In this document: positions 47,289 through 57,317 of the stretch, in pieces
Layout: every line of letters starts with the position of its first letter
Numbering within the stretch: position 1 is the stretch's first letter
Assembly: GCF_034262375.1 (NCBI RefSeq)
Contig: NZ_CP139558.1
Location: 5,332,001 to 5,396,000, forward strand
DNA length: 64,000 nucleotides
Source: Mucilaginibacter sabulilitoris
GTDB taxonomy: Bacteria > Bacteroidota > Bacteroidia > Sphingobacteriales > Sphingobacteriaceae
Direction of reading: 5' to 3'
Position numbers and translations under genes: made by a program
Notes under the pieces: model-generated
What the model was told of the DNA's origin: nothing
The model's input: only the letters and a program-made list of their open reading frames with translations
Database searches by the model: none

Positions 47289-49619
47289 ATGAAGACAAAA
47301 TTCATAGGAGCTATTATCTTACTTTTTTTTTCCGCACGATCATTTGCCCAGGATTTTCAAAGAACCAAGTTTGGGGTAAAAGCTAACACCCAATCTATAG
47401 ACATAGAAGTTCAGTTTTACTCCGCAACAATTGTCAGAATTATTAAATTGCCCGAGGGCGGGCTTTTAAAACAGGAAAGCTTATCGGTAATAAAAGAACC
47501 TGAAACAACTGCTCTAACTGTCAACGAAAAAAACAATACCGTTTATTTAAAAAGCACAGCTTTGCAGGTTGCATTAGATCTAAAAACTGGCAGGGTTTCT
47601 TTTTCAGATGCCGGGGACAATCCATTGTTTACAGAAAAAGATTACGGCACTCAGTTTACGGTAGTGAACGATGCCGGTAAAATTAGCTCTTCGGTAAGGC
47701 AGGCCTTTCTGTTAGATAAGGATGAGGTTATTTATGGCTTGGGCCAGCAACAAAATGGTAAACTGAACCAGCGAGGCCAAAAGGTATACCTTCGGCAGGA
47801 GAATATGAAGGTGGGTATACCCTTCTTCCAGTCAATTAAAGGCTACGGCGTATTTTGGGACAATTACTCACCGACAACATTTAACGACAATATCCAGGAA
47901 ACTTCCTTTGATTCGGAGATAGGTAACTGTGCTGATTACTATTACATGTATGGCAAAAACCCTGATGGCGTTGTGGCCTGTATGCGTGATCTGACCGGGC
48001 AGACACCAATGATGCCGTTGTGGGTTTATGGTTTTAACCAATCACGAGAGCGTTATAAAACTCAATTTGAGCTCGTTAATGTGGTTAAAAAATATCGTGA
48101 ATTAAAAATACCGCTTGATGGCATTGTGCAGGACTGGCAATATTGGGGCAAGGATGATAACTGGAATGCAATGGGCTTTGAAGCAACCACTTATCCCCGA
48201 CCACAAAGTATGGTGGATAGCGTGCATAAATTAAATGCGCATCTTTTTATTGTATCATGGCCGGGTTTTGCCCCTAAAACAAAACAATACCAGGAGTTTA
48301 AGGCCAAAAACATGCTCATTAATTTCGACACCTGGCCACCCGGGGCAAATACGCGCCCGTATGATGTTTACAACCCATCTGCAAGGGACATTTACTGGAA
48401 TTATCTGAATAAAGGTATTTTCTCCCTGGGTACTGACGCATGGTGGCTGGATTCGACCGAACCGGATCATATCAATGTGAAAGATGATGATTTCAATCAG
48501 CCTACATACCTGGGCAGTTATCGCAGCGTAGAGAATGCGTTCCCATTACAGCACACCCGCGGAGTATACGAGCACCAACGTCAAACCTCGCAGGATAAGC
48601 GTGTGATTTTGTTAACCCGTTCGGCGTTTGCCGGACAACAACGCTATGGTTCTAATACCTGGAGCGGAGATGTTGGCTCAAACTGGCCCACACTTAAAAG
48701 ACAAATACCCGCGGCTGTGAATTTTTCTTTAACTGGTCTTCCTTATTGGAATGGTGATATAGGAGGCTTCTTCGCCGGCAGTTTTGTAAAGGGCGGCGGT
48801 GCTAAGAATCCTGATTTCCAGGAGCTTTATGTACGCTGGATGCAGTTTGCAACTTTTACGCCGATGATGCGTTCGCACGGAACAGATATACCGCGGGAAA
48901 TATACCAGTTCGGCAAGCCTGGCGACTGGGCCTTTGATGTACAGGAGAAGTTCATCAACCTGCGTTACAGTTTATTACCATATCTGTATTCAACCGCCAG
49001 GAATGTAACACACGGCTCAGGGTCCTTCATCAGGGCCTTAAGCTCAGAATTTAATACAGACAAGCAAGGCTTTGAGAACAACAGTGAATATCTGTTTGGC
49101 CGCTCCTTCCTGGTAGCTCCGGTTACTGATAAAGGCACTAAAAGCTGGCCCGTTTATTTACCATCGGGTGCTACCTGGTACGACTTCTGGACAGGAGAGT
49201 CGATAGCCGGAGGCAAGACGGTAGACCGGACAACGTCTTTAGATATCATTCCGGTATACGTAAAAGCAGGTTCTATTGTACCGTGGGGACCTAAAGTGCA
49301 GTATGCTACGGAAAAAAAATGGGATAATCTGCAAATCAGGATTTATCCGGGTGCCGATGGAGATTTTACGCTCTACGAAGATGAGAACGACAATTACAAC
49401 TACGAAAGCGGGAAATATACGGAGATCATCTTCCATTGGAACAATGAATCCAGCACACTGACGATCTCTAAAAAGAAAGGGGGCTTTACAGGTTCCCTCT
49501 CTAACAGAAAGTTTAATATCGTTTTAGTAAACAAAATGAAAGGGACAGGAGAAAAATTATCCAAAAAAGTTGACAGGATCGTTAATTATAAAGGAGAGGC
49601 CGTTTCAGTAAAGATGTAG
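47289..49619 (+). CDS. GH31 family glycoside hydrolase (alpha-xylosidase or alpha-glucosidase)
   Basis: The 776-residue secreted enzyme has signal MKTKFIGAIILLFFSARSFA, an N-terminal beta domain (galactose mutarotase-like, about 25-220), a TIM barrel and C-terminal beta domains. The nucleophile motif WWLDSTEPD has Asp at about 388 and the acid/base region WSGDVGSNW has Asp at about 461. DGIVQDWQYWGKDDW-like residues lie near 275. The family cleaves alpha-linked xylose or glucose with retention. It opens a locus with the hybrid regulator and SusCD, so it likely trims an oligosaccharide in the periplasm. Confidence 0.93.
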   Translation: MKTKFIGAIILLFFSARSFAQDFQRTKFGVKANTQSIDIEVQFYSATIVRIIKLPEGGLLKQESLSVIKEPETTALTVNEKNNTVYLKSTALQVALDLKTGRVSFSDAGDNPLFTEKDYGTQFTVVNDAGKISSSVRQAFLLDKDEVIYGLGQQQNGKLNQRGQKVYLRQENMKVGIPFFQSIKGYGVFWDNYSPTTFNDNIQETSFDSEIGNCADYYYMYGKNPDGVVACMRDLTGQTPMMPLWVYGFNQSRERYKTQFELVNVVKKYRELKIPLDGIVQDWQYWGKDDNWNAMGFEATTYPRPQSMVDSVHKLNAHLFIVSWPGFAPKTKQYQEFKAKNMLINFDTWPPGANTRPYDVYNPSARDIYWNYLNKGIFSLGTDAWWLDSTEPDHINVKDDDFNQPTYLGSYRSVENAFPLQHTRGVYEHQRQTSQDKRVILLTRSAFAGQQRYGSNTWSGDVGSNWPTLKRQIPAAVNFSLTGLPYWNGDIGGFFAGSFVKGGGAKNPDFQELYVRWMQFATFTPMMRSHGTDIPREIYQFGKPGDWAFDVQEKFINLRYSLLPYLYSTARNVTHGSGSFIRALSSEFNTDKQGFENNSEYLFGRSFLVAPVTDKGTKSWPVYLPSGATWYDFWTGESIAGGKTVDRTTSLDIIPVYVKAGSIVPWGPKVQYATEKKWDNLQIRIYPGADGDFTLYEDENDNYNYESGKYTEIIFHWNNESSTLTISKKKGGFTGSLSNRKFNIVLVNKMKGTGEKLSKKVDRIVNYKGEAVSVKM

Positions 49620-49863
49620 GTTAAAACAGTGCCGTTGCTATTTGTTTAACCGGGGAATGGCAACGGCACACTTTCAAAAACGGTGTATGTTATTTCATAG
49701 AATCAGAAATTGTATATTTAAAGCTCATTTTGATTAATTGCTCTAAAGGCAAGCCTAAATTAAAAATCCGGAAACCGCGCGTTAGCAACATATGACCGGA
49801 GTTTTTTTATTTCTTTAAATCCTGGCACTATGTTGAATAAGGCGCCATATTAAATATACGGTT

Positions 49864-52800
49864 GTGAGAGTGTTGTTTATCTTGTTATTGTTGTTGATTA
49901 CCCATGGATCATTTGCGCAACAATTTCGTGCTTATACCCCTATAGAAAGCAGTAACGGACTTTCAGAAAGCAGCGTCAGGAGCATTAATCAATTGCCGGA
50001 CGGAAGAATAGCGGTGGTTACGGTGGGCATGGTTAACCTGTATAACGGGACATCGTTTCAATATATCCACATAAATGATGAGCACACCTATCCGTTAATA
50101 GGCTATATAGGTTTTCATCATGTTTATGTGGAAAATGAAAACCATCTCTGGATCAAGACACGGGGAAAGCTCATGCTGATTAACCCAGGAACAGAACGAT
50201 ATGAAGAGCACCCGGAAAAAGTATTGGCAAGTATGGGCATTCATGAGCCCCTATCGGACTTTTTTATGGATGCCGGAAAAAACTTATGGTTGATAACAGT
50301 TTCCGGCAAGCTATTATACCGGGCTTCGGCTTCCAACAAAACCACGACCTTTTTATCAAGAGTAATGTCTCCGGCGGGATCTTCTGACCCCATTTACGAT
50401 GTCGCCGTGACTGATGGAAATTTACATGTCTTCTATCGTTCGGGATTAGTGGTTGTTTATGATGTAGTTACCAAAAAGGAGATCAGCAGGCAAAATACAC
50501 TGGAAGGGTTAACGTCCGGTGCTTATATGAACACTTTATACGTGGTTCAGGGCAACCACACCCTTTATCTGTTAAGAAATGGTAAGCGTGGCGTGATGCT
50601 GGTTTATAACGATAAACAGCGAAAGTGGGAAAAGGTGATCGAAACTGACTACTGGCTAAACTCTTTGGCTACCGGGCCCGGAGGGGAAGTTGTGATTTGT
50701 TGCAGGAAAGGACTTTGGACAATGGATAATACCCTTAAGGAACAAAGATTCAGCCCGACACTTCACCTGGTAGACGGCACGCTTATCAATATAGAGGTCA
50801 GCAACTTGTTTTTTGACGCCCAGGGCGGCCTTTGGCTGGGAACGTTGAATAAAGGGTTGCTATATTTTCATCCGGATCGTTTCCGGTTCAGAAATATCGG
50901 AAAATCACTCTTTCCTTTGCAGGAAAACCAGGAATTATATATTACCAGCTTTGCAGAAGATAAAGCGGGTGGTCTGTTGGTCGGAACTGACCAGGGAATT
51001 TTCCGCTATTCCGATAAGGAGGAAACACTTACCCTTTTTGCACCTGTTTTAAAAGGTGTAAACTGTAAATCCATGTTATCCGATCAACAGGGAAATATCC
51101 TGGTTTGTACATCTGAAGGTTTATTTATTATCTCGGGAACAAAGATCAGTCGTTACGCATTTGGCAACCTGAACAGTTTACTGAAGATAGCGGAGGGACG
51201 GTATTATATTTGCACCGAAAATAATGGTCTCGCTGAATTTAATATTTATTCGGGTAAACTAACCAGCATCCCCATAAAAAATGCAGATAGGGACAAACTC
51301 AGTTCGATTCGCCAGATGGTCTGGTACCAAGGCTCGTTATTAGGAATCTCGAACAGCGGGTTATTTACTTATAATACGCATACCAATGAGTTTAAATTGA
51401 TTAACTATCAGCAAAACTTCCGCATGTTTCATCATAATAACCATCAATATAATTGTTTGCTGGCCGACAGCCGAGGTTTGTTATGGTTTGGTACGCAGGA
51501 CGGTTTAAATGTTTGGGATGGAAGGAAACAAAAGTTGCGTAGTTTTCATACTGAAGATGGTCTTGTCAATAACGCGATCCAGTCGATTACCGAAGACGAT
51601 CAGAAATCGATCTGGGTTTCAACCGCCAATGGAGTATCTCGTGTCAGGGTGCTTGACAGTATTCCTGAAAGACAGTTTAATTTTATGAATTTTAACCATT
51701 ACGACGGTGTAATAAATAATGAATTTGCACAGGGGGCATCTTATATGACCCGGAACGGATCACTTTTGTTAGGCGGAATCGACGGTTTTAACAAAGTGGA
51801 TCTGCGGCGGATCTTTGATGCCCGAAAAAACCTTGATCCGATTTTTGTAGACTTCCAGGTGTTTGGGCAATCCATTAAACCAGGAGACTTTTATAATGGA
51901 AATAAAATTCTGAAACGTTCAATCACTACCTCCACGGCCGTAATATTAAACCATAATCAAAATTTTCTTACCCTCGCTTTTTCGGCGCTTAATTATATCA
52001 ACCCCTCTCAGTCTTATTATCAGTATTTTCTGGACGGCGTGGATGACAATTGGCATGAGACGGCGACAACTGATGGAATTGGCAGGGCCACTTACACCAA
52101 CCTGGCCCCGGGATCATACCAGCTTAAAGTGCGGGCCGCGGACAATAGCAGGAATTGGGGTGGGAAAACAATTACATTAAAGATCACTATTCTTCCTCCG
52201 TGGTGGAAAACTACTTTCATGCTGGCGTTATATTGGATAGCCGGGATCGGGTTCATCTACTTTACCATTTTATGGATCGTCAGAAAAAGTAAGGCCAAAC
52301 AACTTAAACTTCAACAGCAAAAGCTGGATGAGATGAAATTCAGCTTTTTTACCAATATCAGTCATGAACTGAGAACGCCGCTTACCCTGATCCTAAGTCC
52401 GCTTGAGGTGATATTAGAAAAAGTCGGAGATGCACCGCTCAAATCCCAGCTTACGGGTATCTACCGGAATGCACAATCATTATTAAACCTGGTTAATCAG
52501 CTGCTTAAATTCAGACGACTTGAACTAAACGGAGAAATCCTGCATTTAAACTATGCGAATGCTGACTTGCTAACCGCCAATTTGTGCAGACCTTTTCAGG
52601 AGATAGCACCTGGCAGAGGCATTTCCTTTCAAAGGATTTGTCCGCAAGAACTATGGCTGTTTCTTGATCAGGAAAAATTCGGTATGATATTGAATAACCT
52701 GTTATCAAACGCGTTCAAGTTCACTCCGGATGGAGGAGCAATAACCCTTACGATTGAAAACACGCTTTTACCTGACCGGCTTACCCCTGCTATATCCGTC

Positions 52801-53856
52801 AGTGTTGCTGATACAGGTTCAGGTATACCCGAGGTCGATCTTCCAAAAGTTTTTAACCGGTTTTTCCAGGGGGGCAATCAGGGGGCAACAAATACAGGAA
52901 GCGGTATAGGACTTCACCTGGTGCAGGAATATGTACAATTGCATCATGGCACTATAGACGTAAAAAGCGAACCTGGAAAAGGGAGTGTGTTTACATTTTC
53001 TATCCCGTTAAATCTTGAGCCTCTTTTATCGGAAACGATCAAACAGGAACCCGATATAAGTAGAACTACTGGCAGGATCAGCATTTTAATTGCTGAAGAT
53101 AATGATGAGTTCCGTAAATTCCTGGAAGAACAGTTAATACAACTATATGATGTCATTCTTGCTGCTGATGGGAAGGAAGCCCATGACCTGGTGCTAAAAC
53201 AATCGCCAGACTTGATAATCAGCGACATCATGATGCCTGGCATGAGCGGTATAGGGCTATGCAGCAGCTTAAAAAAGGATATCAGGACCTCGCATATACC
53301 AGTAATACTATTAACAGCCTTAACTTCCGATGAATCGCAATATGAAGGATACCAGGTAAGGGCGGACGCTTATGTAACCAAGCCGTTCAATATTAATATT
53401 CTTACAGTACGGATACGCAATCTGATTGAGCAGCAGGAACAGCGTAAACAGTTGTTTAAGACAGCTATCGTTATTCAACCCTCTATGGTAACTGCTTCCG
53501 AAATTGACCAAAAATTAATAAAAAGGGCTTTGGACTGTGTAGAGAAAAAATTGAGCGACTCGACATACTCTGTTGAAGAATTCAGCAGCGATATGAACAT
53601 GGAAAGATCGGGGCTGTATCGTAAATTGGTTTCCATAACCGGGCAGACACCATCCGTTTTCATTCGCTCTGTAAGACTTAAAAAAGCAGCGCAACTGTTA
53701 GCTTTGCGGGAGATATCCGTAGCAGAAATTGCTGATCGCGTAGGTTTTAGCAATCCGGCATACTTCAGCAAATGCTTTCAGGAAGAATTTGATGTTAAAC
53801 CTTCTCATTATGCAGATCATCACGCGGCCAGTAACGAAGCTTCTCAAATCAACTAA
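49864..53856 (+). CDS. Hybrid two-component system regulator (HTCS)
   Basis: The 1330-residue single-protein two-component system has a signal peptide (to about residue 19), a two-propeller periplasmic sensor with many W-x-G-T/L repeats (for example LWLGTLNKGLLYF, about 20-700), a Y_Y_Y domain (about 700-770), one membrane helix (about 780-805), HisKA with FFTNISHELRTPLTLI (His near 834), HATPase (N-box near 945, GSGIGLHLV near 1015), a receiver (Asp near 1121 in ISDIMMPGMSG) and an AraC DNA-binding domain (about 1235-1320). It senses an oligosaccharide in the periplasm and activates the neighbouring susCD/GH31 genes. The start codon is GTG. Confidence 0.94.
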   Translation: MRVLFILLLLLITHGSFAQQFRAYTPIESSNGLSESSVRSINQLPDGRIAVVTVGMVNLYNGTSFQYIHINDEHTYPLIGYIGFHHVYVENENHLWIKTRGKLMLINPGTERYEEHPEKVLASMGIHEPLSDFFMDAGKNLWLITVSGKLLYRASASNKTTTFLSRVMSPAGSSDPIYDVAVTDGNLHVFYRSGLVVVYDVVTKKEISRQNTLEGLTSGAYMNTLYVVQGNHTLYLLRNGKRGVMLVYNDKQRKWEKVIETDYWLNSLATGPGGEVVICCRKGLWTMDNTLKEQRFSPTLHLVDGTLINIEVSNLFFDAQGGLWLGTLNKGLLYFHPDRFRFRNIGKSLFPLQENQELYITSFAEDKAGGLLVGTDQGIFRYSDKEETLTLFAPVLKGVNCKSMLSDQQGNILVCTSEGLFIISGTKISRYAFGNLNSLLKIAEGRYYICTENNGLAEFNIYSGKLTSIPIKNADRDKLSSIRQMVWYQGSLLGISNSGLFTYNTHTNEFKLINYQQNFRMFHHNNHQYNCLLADSRGLLWFGTQDGLNVWDGRKQKLRSFHTEDGLVNNAIQSITEDDQKSIWVSTANGVSRVRVLDSIPERQFNFMNFNHYDGVINNEFAQGASYMTRNGSLLLGGIDGFNKVDLRRIFDARKNLDPIFVDFQVFGQSIKPGDFYNGNKILKRSITTSTAVILNHNQNFLTLAFSALNYINPSQSYYQYFLDGVDDNWHETATTDGIGRATYTNLAPGSYQLKVRAADNSRNWGGKTITLKITILPPWWKTTFMLALYWIAGIGFIYFTILWIVRKSKAKQLKLQQQKLDEMKFSFFTNISHELRTPLTLILSPLEVILEKVGDAPLKSQLTGIYRNAQSLLNLVNQLLKFRRLELNGEILHLNYANADLLTANLCRPFQEIAPGRGISFQRICPQELWLFLDQEKFGMILNNLLSNAFKFTPDGGAITLTIENTLLPDRLTPAISVSVADTGSGIPEVDLPKVFNRFFQGGNQGATNTGSGIGLHLVQEYVQLHHGTIDVKSEPGKGSVFTFSIPLNLEPLLSETIKQEPDISRTTGRISILIAEDNDEFRKFLEEQLIQLYDVILAADGKEAHDLVLKQSPDLIISDIMMPGMSGIGLCSSLKKDIRTSHIPVILLTALTSDESQYEGYQVRADAYVTKPFNINILTVRIRNLIEQQEQRKQLFKTAIVIQPSMVTASEIDQKLIKRALDCVEKKLSDSTYSVEEFSSDMNMERSGLYRKLVSITGQTPSVFIRSVRLKKAAQLLALREISVAEIADRVGFSNPAYFSKCFQEEFDVKPSHYADHHAASNEASQIN

Positions 53857-54322
53857 TTGCCAATAATTCTGACGTTAGGCAGCGTTTATTCTTATTTGTA
53901 ACATAAACAAGCGTTTATTCTTCCAAATTGCCCGCAATTTCATCACAGTTATTATTTTTTTCAACATCAGTGTTTTTTACAAGGGCTTATCCAGCCGTAC
54001 CTTCAACTGTCTGATAGCCAATATCAGAACCAGTTATAAAACCAATTTTCATTCAAGATGAGACTAACAGCTAGCGCTGATTCGGCTGCCGTTTTTCAAG
54101 CCCTCCTATTGATTGTGTAATAGCAATTAATAGATTAAAACTGTAATGAGGTAGCCAGTCACCTTTATGTATATCCCGATCAACTAATTAATCAAGGTTT
54201 AACCATTAAAACAAAGCTTATGAACAGACCATACTAATTTTTTATCGATTAATAAGTGTTAAAAAAACAATTATTAATCCCCTTTTCCAAAACCTATAAA
54301 CCAATAATTATAAACTAATTTC
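53857..54322. other. 466-bp intergenic region upstream of susC (second locus)
   Basis: No gene is seen. The left part holds two copies of AGCGTTTATTCTT (53881-53893 and 53910-53922) whose starts are 29 bp apart, with ATAAAC between them that is inverted to GTTTAT. The rest is AT-rich leader for susC without a clear TAnnTTTG box. It is the natural place for the HTCS binding site. Confidence 0.5.
53881..53922 (+). promoter_or_regulatory. 13-bp direct repeat, possible HTCS site
   Basis: AGCGTTTATTCTT occurs twice with starts 29 bp apart, about 400 bp before susC. HTCS proteins with AraC domains often bind direct repeats upstream of their susC gene, so this is a candidate, on position only. Confidence 0.35.
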
Positions 54323-57307
54323 ATGAAAACAAACAGACTTTATTCAAAGTGCAGGTTGCTATGTGCCTTTTTCTTAGCATTCCTGTCTCTGTGTGCCAAT
54401 GCCCAAAACGGTAACATAACCGTAAAGGGGATAGTAAAAGATAACAAAGGTATACCGCTCCCAGGAGTAAGTATCAAGGTAAAAGGAACTGTGACGGGTA
54501 CCCTGACTTCACTGGAAGGCGATTATAAACTGAACGCCCCCGCTAATTCGACGCTGGTATTTACTTTTATTGGTTTTGCAACCAAAGAAATTCCAGTACA
54601 CAACCTTAGCGTAATCAACGTCACGCTTTCAGATAACAACCAATCACTGAGTGAGGTGGTTGTTATAGGCTATGGCGCGCAACGAAAAGCTGATGTAACC
54701 AGCGCGGTCACGACAGTCAAATCAACGGATTTTGTGACGGGGCCAGTCTCTGATGCCGCTGAATTGCTTAAAGGGAAAGTGGCGGGTCTTTCTGTTTCAA
54801 GCCCTTCAGGTGACCCCAATGCCCAATCGCAAATTATGTTACGCGGTAATAATTCGTTGTATGGTAATTTAGGGCTGCTGTATATTATAGATGGGGTTCC
54901 GGGTGATTTGTTGACTGTAGCGCCGGAAGATATCGCCGAAATATCGGTATTAAAAGATGGATCATCAGCGGCAATTTACGGGGTACGTGGGTCGAATGGT
55001 GTAATCATTATCACAACCAAGCGTGCCAGCGGCAATGCGATCAACCAGGTGGATTACAATGGCAATGAGACTTATAGCCAGATTTCAAGAGAACCAGCCT
55101 TACTTACCGGAGATGATTACCGGAGGCAGATTGCTGGAGGTACCAGGCAGGCCTCTTACGACCTTGGAAGCAATACCGACTGGATCAAGGCCATGAGCAA
55201 TAATTTTCCGGTTTCCCATATTCATGGGCTAACTTTCAGAGGAGGTAATAACCAGACAAATTACCTTGCTTCCCTGAATTATCGTTACAACCAGGGTATT
55301 TTCCTGAAAAGTGACCACCAACAGATCACCGGCCGGGTTGATATTAACCATTCCATGCTGGATGGAAAACTAAAATTCAACCTTGGCCTGCTGCAAACTA
55401 ACTTTAATGACCATCCATTTAATGTTTACGATTATGAGCAGCAACTGAAAATGAACCCTACTGCTCCCGTGAGGATGCCGGATGGAAGTTTTTACCAGGA
55501 ACCCAACAATTTCGAATACCAGAACCCGGTATCTGACATTTTTAACACCGATCAGCCGCAAACAAGCTTCACCAGCAAATACAACGCTACGATAACTTTT
55601 TTACCAATAGAAGGTTTAAGGTTTTCCGCTATCGGTTCCTATACAAAGCACGGTTATCTGAACCGGTATTTCGCCAATTTTGAAAATATTTCAACCATCC
55701 GTGATAACCAGGGTGGTGTAGCAGATATTCAGCAGGGGCAGTCTGTAGACAGGTATCTGAATTTTTCGGCTGAATATTCAAAGGCCTTCGGCGACCACCG
55801 CCTAACACTATTGGGTGGTTATGAATACCAGGATAACAATTCTTTTACTACCGAAATGGGCAATCATAATTTCCCAACTGACCTATTCGGCTACAATGCC
55901 ATACAACAGGGGGCCGCGCTAAAAGCAGGTAACGCTTTGATGAATAGCGGGCAGAGTTTAACTAACCTGATCAGCTATATTGGCAGGCTGACTTACAATT
56001 ACAAGGATAAATACCTGCTACTCGCAAGCCTACGTGTTGATGGAGCAAGCCAATTTTACGGAGCAAGTAAGCCTTTCGGAACATTTCCTGCTGTACAAGC
56101 CGGATGGAGGATCACCAAGGAATCATTTATGCAAGATCAAAAAATATTCGACGACTTGAAGTTCCGCGCAGGGTATGGCGTAACAGGCAATCCCCCAAGA
56201 CAATCTTTTCTGGGTGTCGGTTTACTTGGCTATGGTAATTATATTTTATATAACGGCCAGTTTATACAAACGCTGGCCCCAGCTCAAAATGCTAATCCCG
56301 GGCTTCGCTGGGAAGAAAAACATGAAACTGATTTGGGACTGGACTACAGTTTGTTAAAAGGACTGATTACCGGCACCTTTGATGTTTACCAACGTAAAGT
56401 AACTAACCTGCTATATAATTTTTCGGTGCCCAGCCCACCTAACCTTTACCCCTCAACGTTCGCCAACGCGGGAACAATGCAAAATAAGGGGCTGGAGGCC
56501 GTGATTAATATCAATGCTATACGTAAAACAAATTTTCAATGGACAACCTCCTTTAACTTCTCTACGAATTCCAACAAGTTAATCAGTCTGTCTAATGACC
56601 TCTACAAAGCCACAACCCCTTATTTTACCACTGGTAACACCGGCGACCCTATCACCACTTTTACCAATATCGTACAGGTGGGTCACAACATCGGCGATTT
56701 TTATGGATTCAAGGTGACGGGCGTATCGCCGGATGGCAAATGGATTTATCAGGAGCCTGACGGTACCACTAAGCAATATGACCAGTTTAACCACAGTTTT
56801 AATGACAAGCAGGTATTAGGAAACGGTATTCCCAAATACTACGCTGGGTGGAATAACACGCTCCATTACAAAGATTGGGATTTTGGTGTGACCATGCGCG
56901 GTGCTTTTGGTTTTCAGATTCTAAACGCCCTGCGGATGAACTACGAAAACACCTCTGTAACTAATTATAACCGCTTAAAATCATCGGAGGATAAGGTATT
57001 TGGTACTGCAGTGCTGAACAAAACCGTACCGCTTGAATTCAACAGTTACTACGTAGAAAATGGTAATTATTGGAAGATCGACAATATCAATCTGGGATAT
57101 ACCTGGCGCAAGCTGAAAAGTAAATTCGTACACAATCCGCGAATTTATCTTTCTACCCTGAACACCTTCACCATTACCAAATATAAAGGCCTTGATCCTG
57201 AAGTTGACCGTTTCGGAGATACGAACGGGCTTGCTCCAGGCATGGAATCCCGTGACACCTACCCAACGATCAGGACATATACCATCGGGCTTTCAGCCAG
57301 TTTTTAA
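54323..57307 (+). CDS. SusC/RagA TonB-linked outer-membrane transporter
   Basis: The 994-residue protein has a signal peptide ending LSLCANA, a carboxypeptidase-regulatory-like domain (about 32-110, GIVKDNKGIPLPGVSIKVKG), the SusC motif VVVIGYGAQRKADVTSAV, a plug (ISVLKDGSSAAIYGVRGSNG) and a C-terminal barrel ending IRTYTIGLSASF. It imports an oligosaccharide with the SusD protein encoded 10 bp downstream. It is the target of the upstream HTCS by position. Confidence 0.95.
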   Translation: MKTNRLYSKCRLLCAFFLAFLSLCANAQNGNITVKGIVKDNKGIPLPGVSIKVKGTVTGTLTSLEGDYKLNAPANSTLVFTFIGFATKEIPVHNLSVINVTLSDNNQSLSEVVVIGYGAQRKADVTSAVTTVKSTDFVTGPVSDAAELLKGKVAGLSVSSPSGDPNAQSQIMLRGNNSLYGNLGLLYIIDGVPGDLLTVAPEDIAEISVLKDGSSAAIYGVRGSNGVIIITTKRASGNAINQVDYNGNETYSQISREPALLTGDDYRRQIAGGTRQASYDLGSNTDWIKAMSNNFPVSHIHGLTFRGGNNQTNYLASLNYRYNQGIFLKSDHQQITGRVDINHSMLDGKLKFNLGLLQTNFNDHPFNVYDYEQQLKMNPTAPVRMPDGSFYQEPNNFEYQNPVSDIFNTDQPQTSFTSKYNATITFLPIEGLRFSAIGSYTKHGYLNRYFANFENISTIRDNQGGVADIQQGQSVDRYLNFSAEYSKAFGDHRLTLLGGYEYQDNNSFTTEMGNHNFPTDLFGYNAIQQGAALKAGNALMNSGQSLTNLISYIGRLTYNYKDKYLLLASLRVDGASQFYGASKPFGTFPAVQAGWRITKESFMQDQKIFDDLKFRAGYGVTGNPPRQSFLGVGLLGYGNYILYNGQFIQTLAPAQNANPGLRWEEKHETDLGLDYSLLKGLITGTFDVYQRKVTNLLYNFSVPSPPNLYPSTFANAGTMQNKGLEAVININAIRKTNFQWTTSFNFSTNSNKLISLSNDLYKATTPYFTTGNTGDPITTFTNIVQVGHNIGDFYGFKVTGVSPDGKWIYQEPDGTTKQYDQFNHSFNDKQVLGNGIPKYYAGWNNTLHYKDWDFGVTMRGAFGFQILNALRMNYENTSVTNYNRLKSSEDKVFGTAVLNKTVPLEFNSYYVENGNYWKIDNINLGYTWRKLKSKFVHNPRIYLSTLNTFTITKYKGLDPEVDRFGDTNGLAPGMESRDTYPTIRTYTIGLSASF

Positions 57308-57317
57308 TCACCATGTT

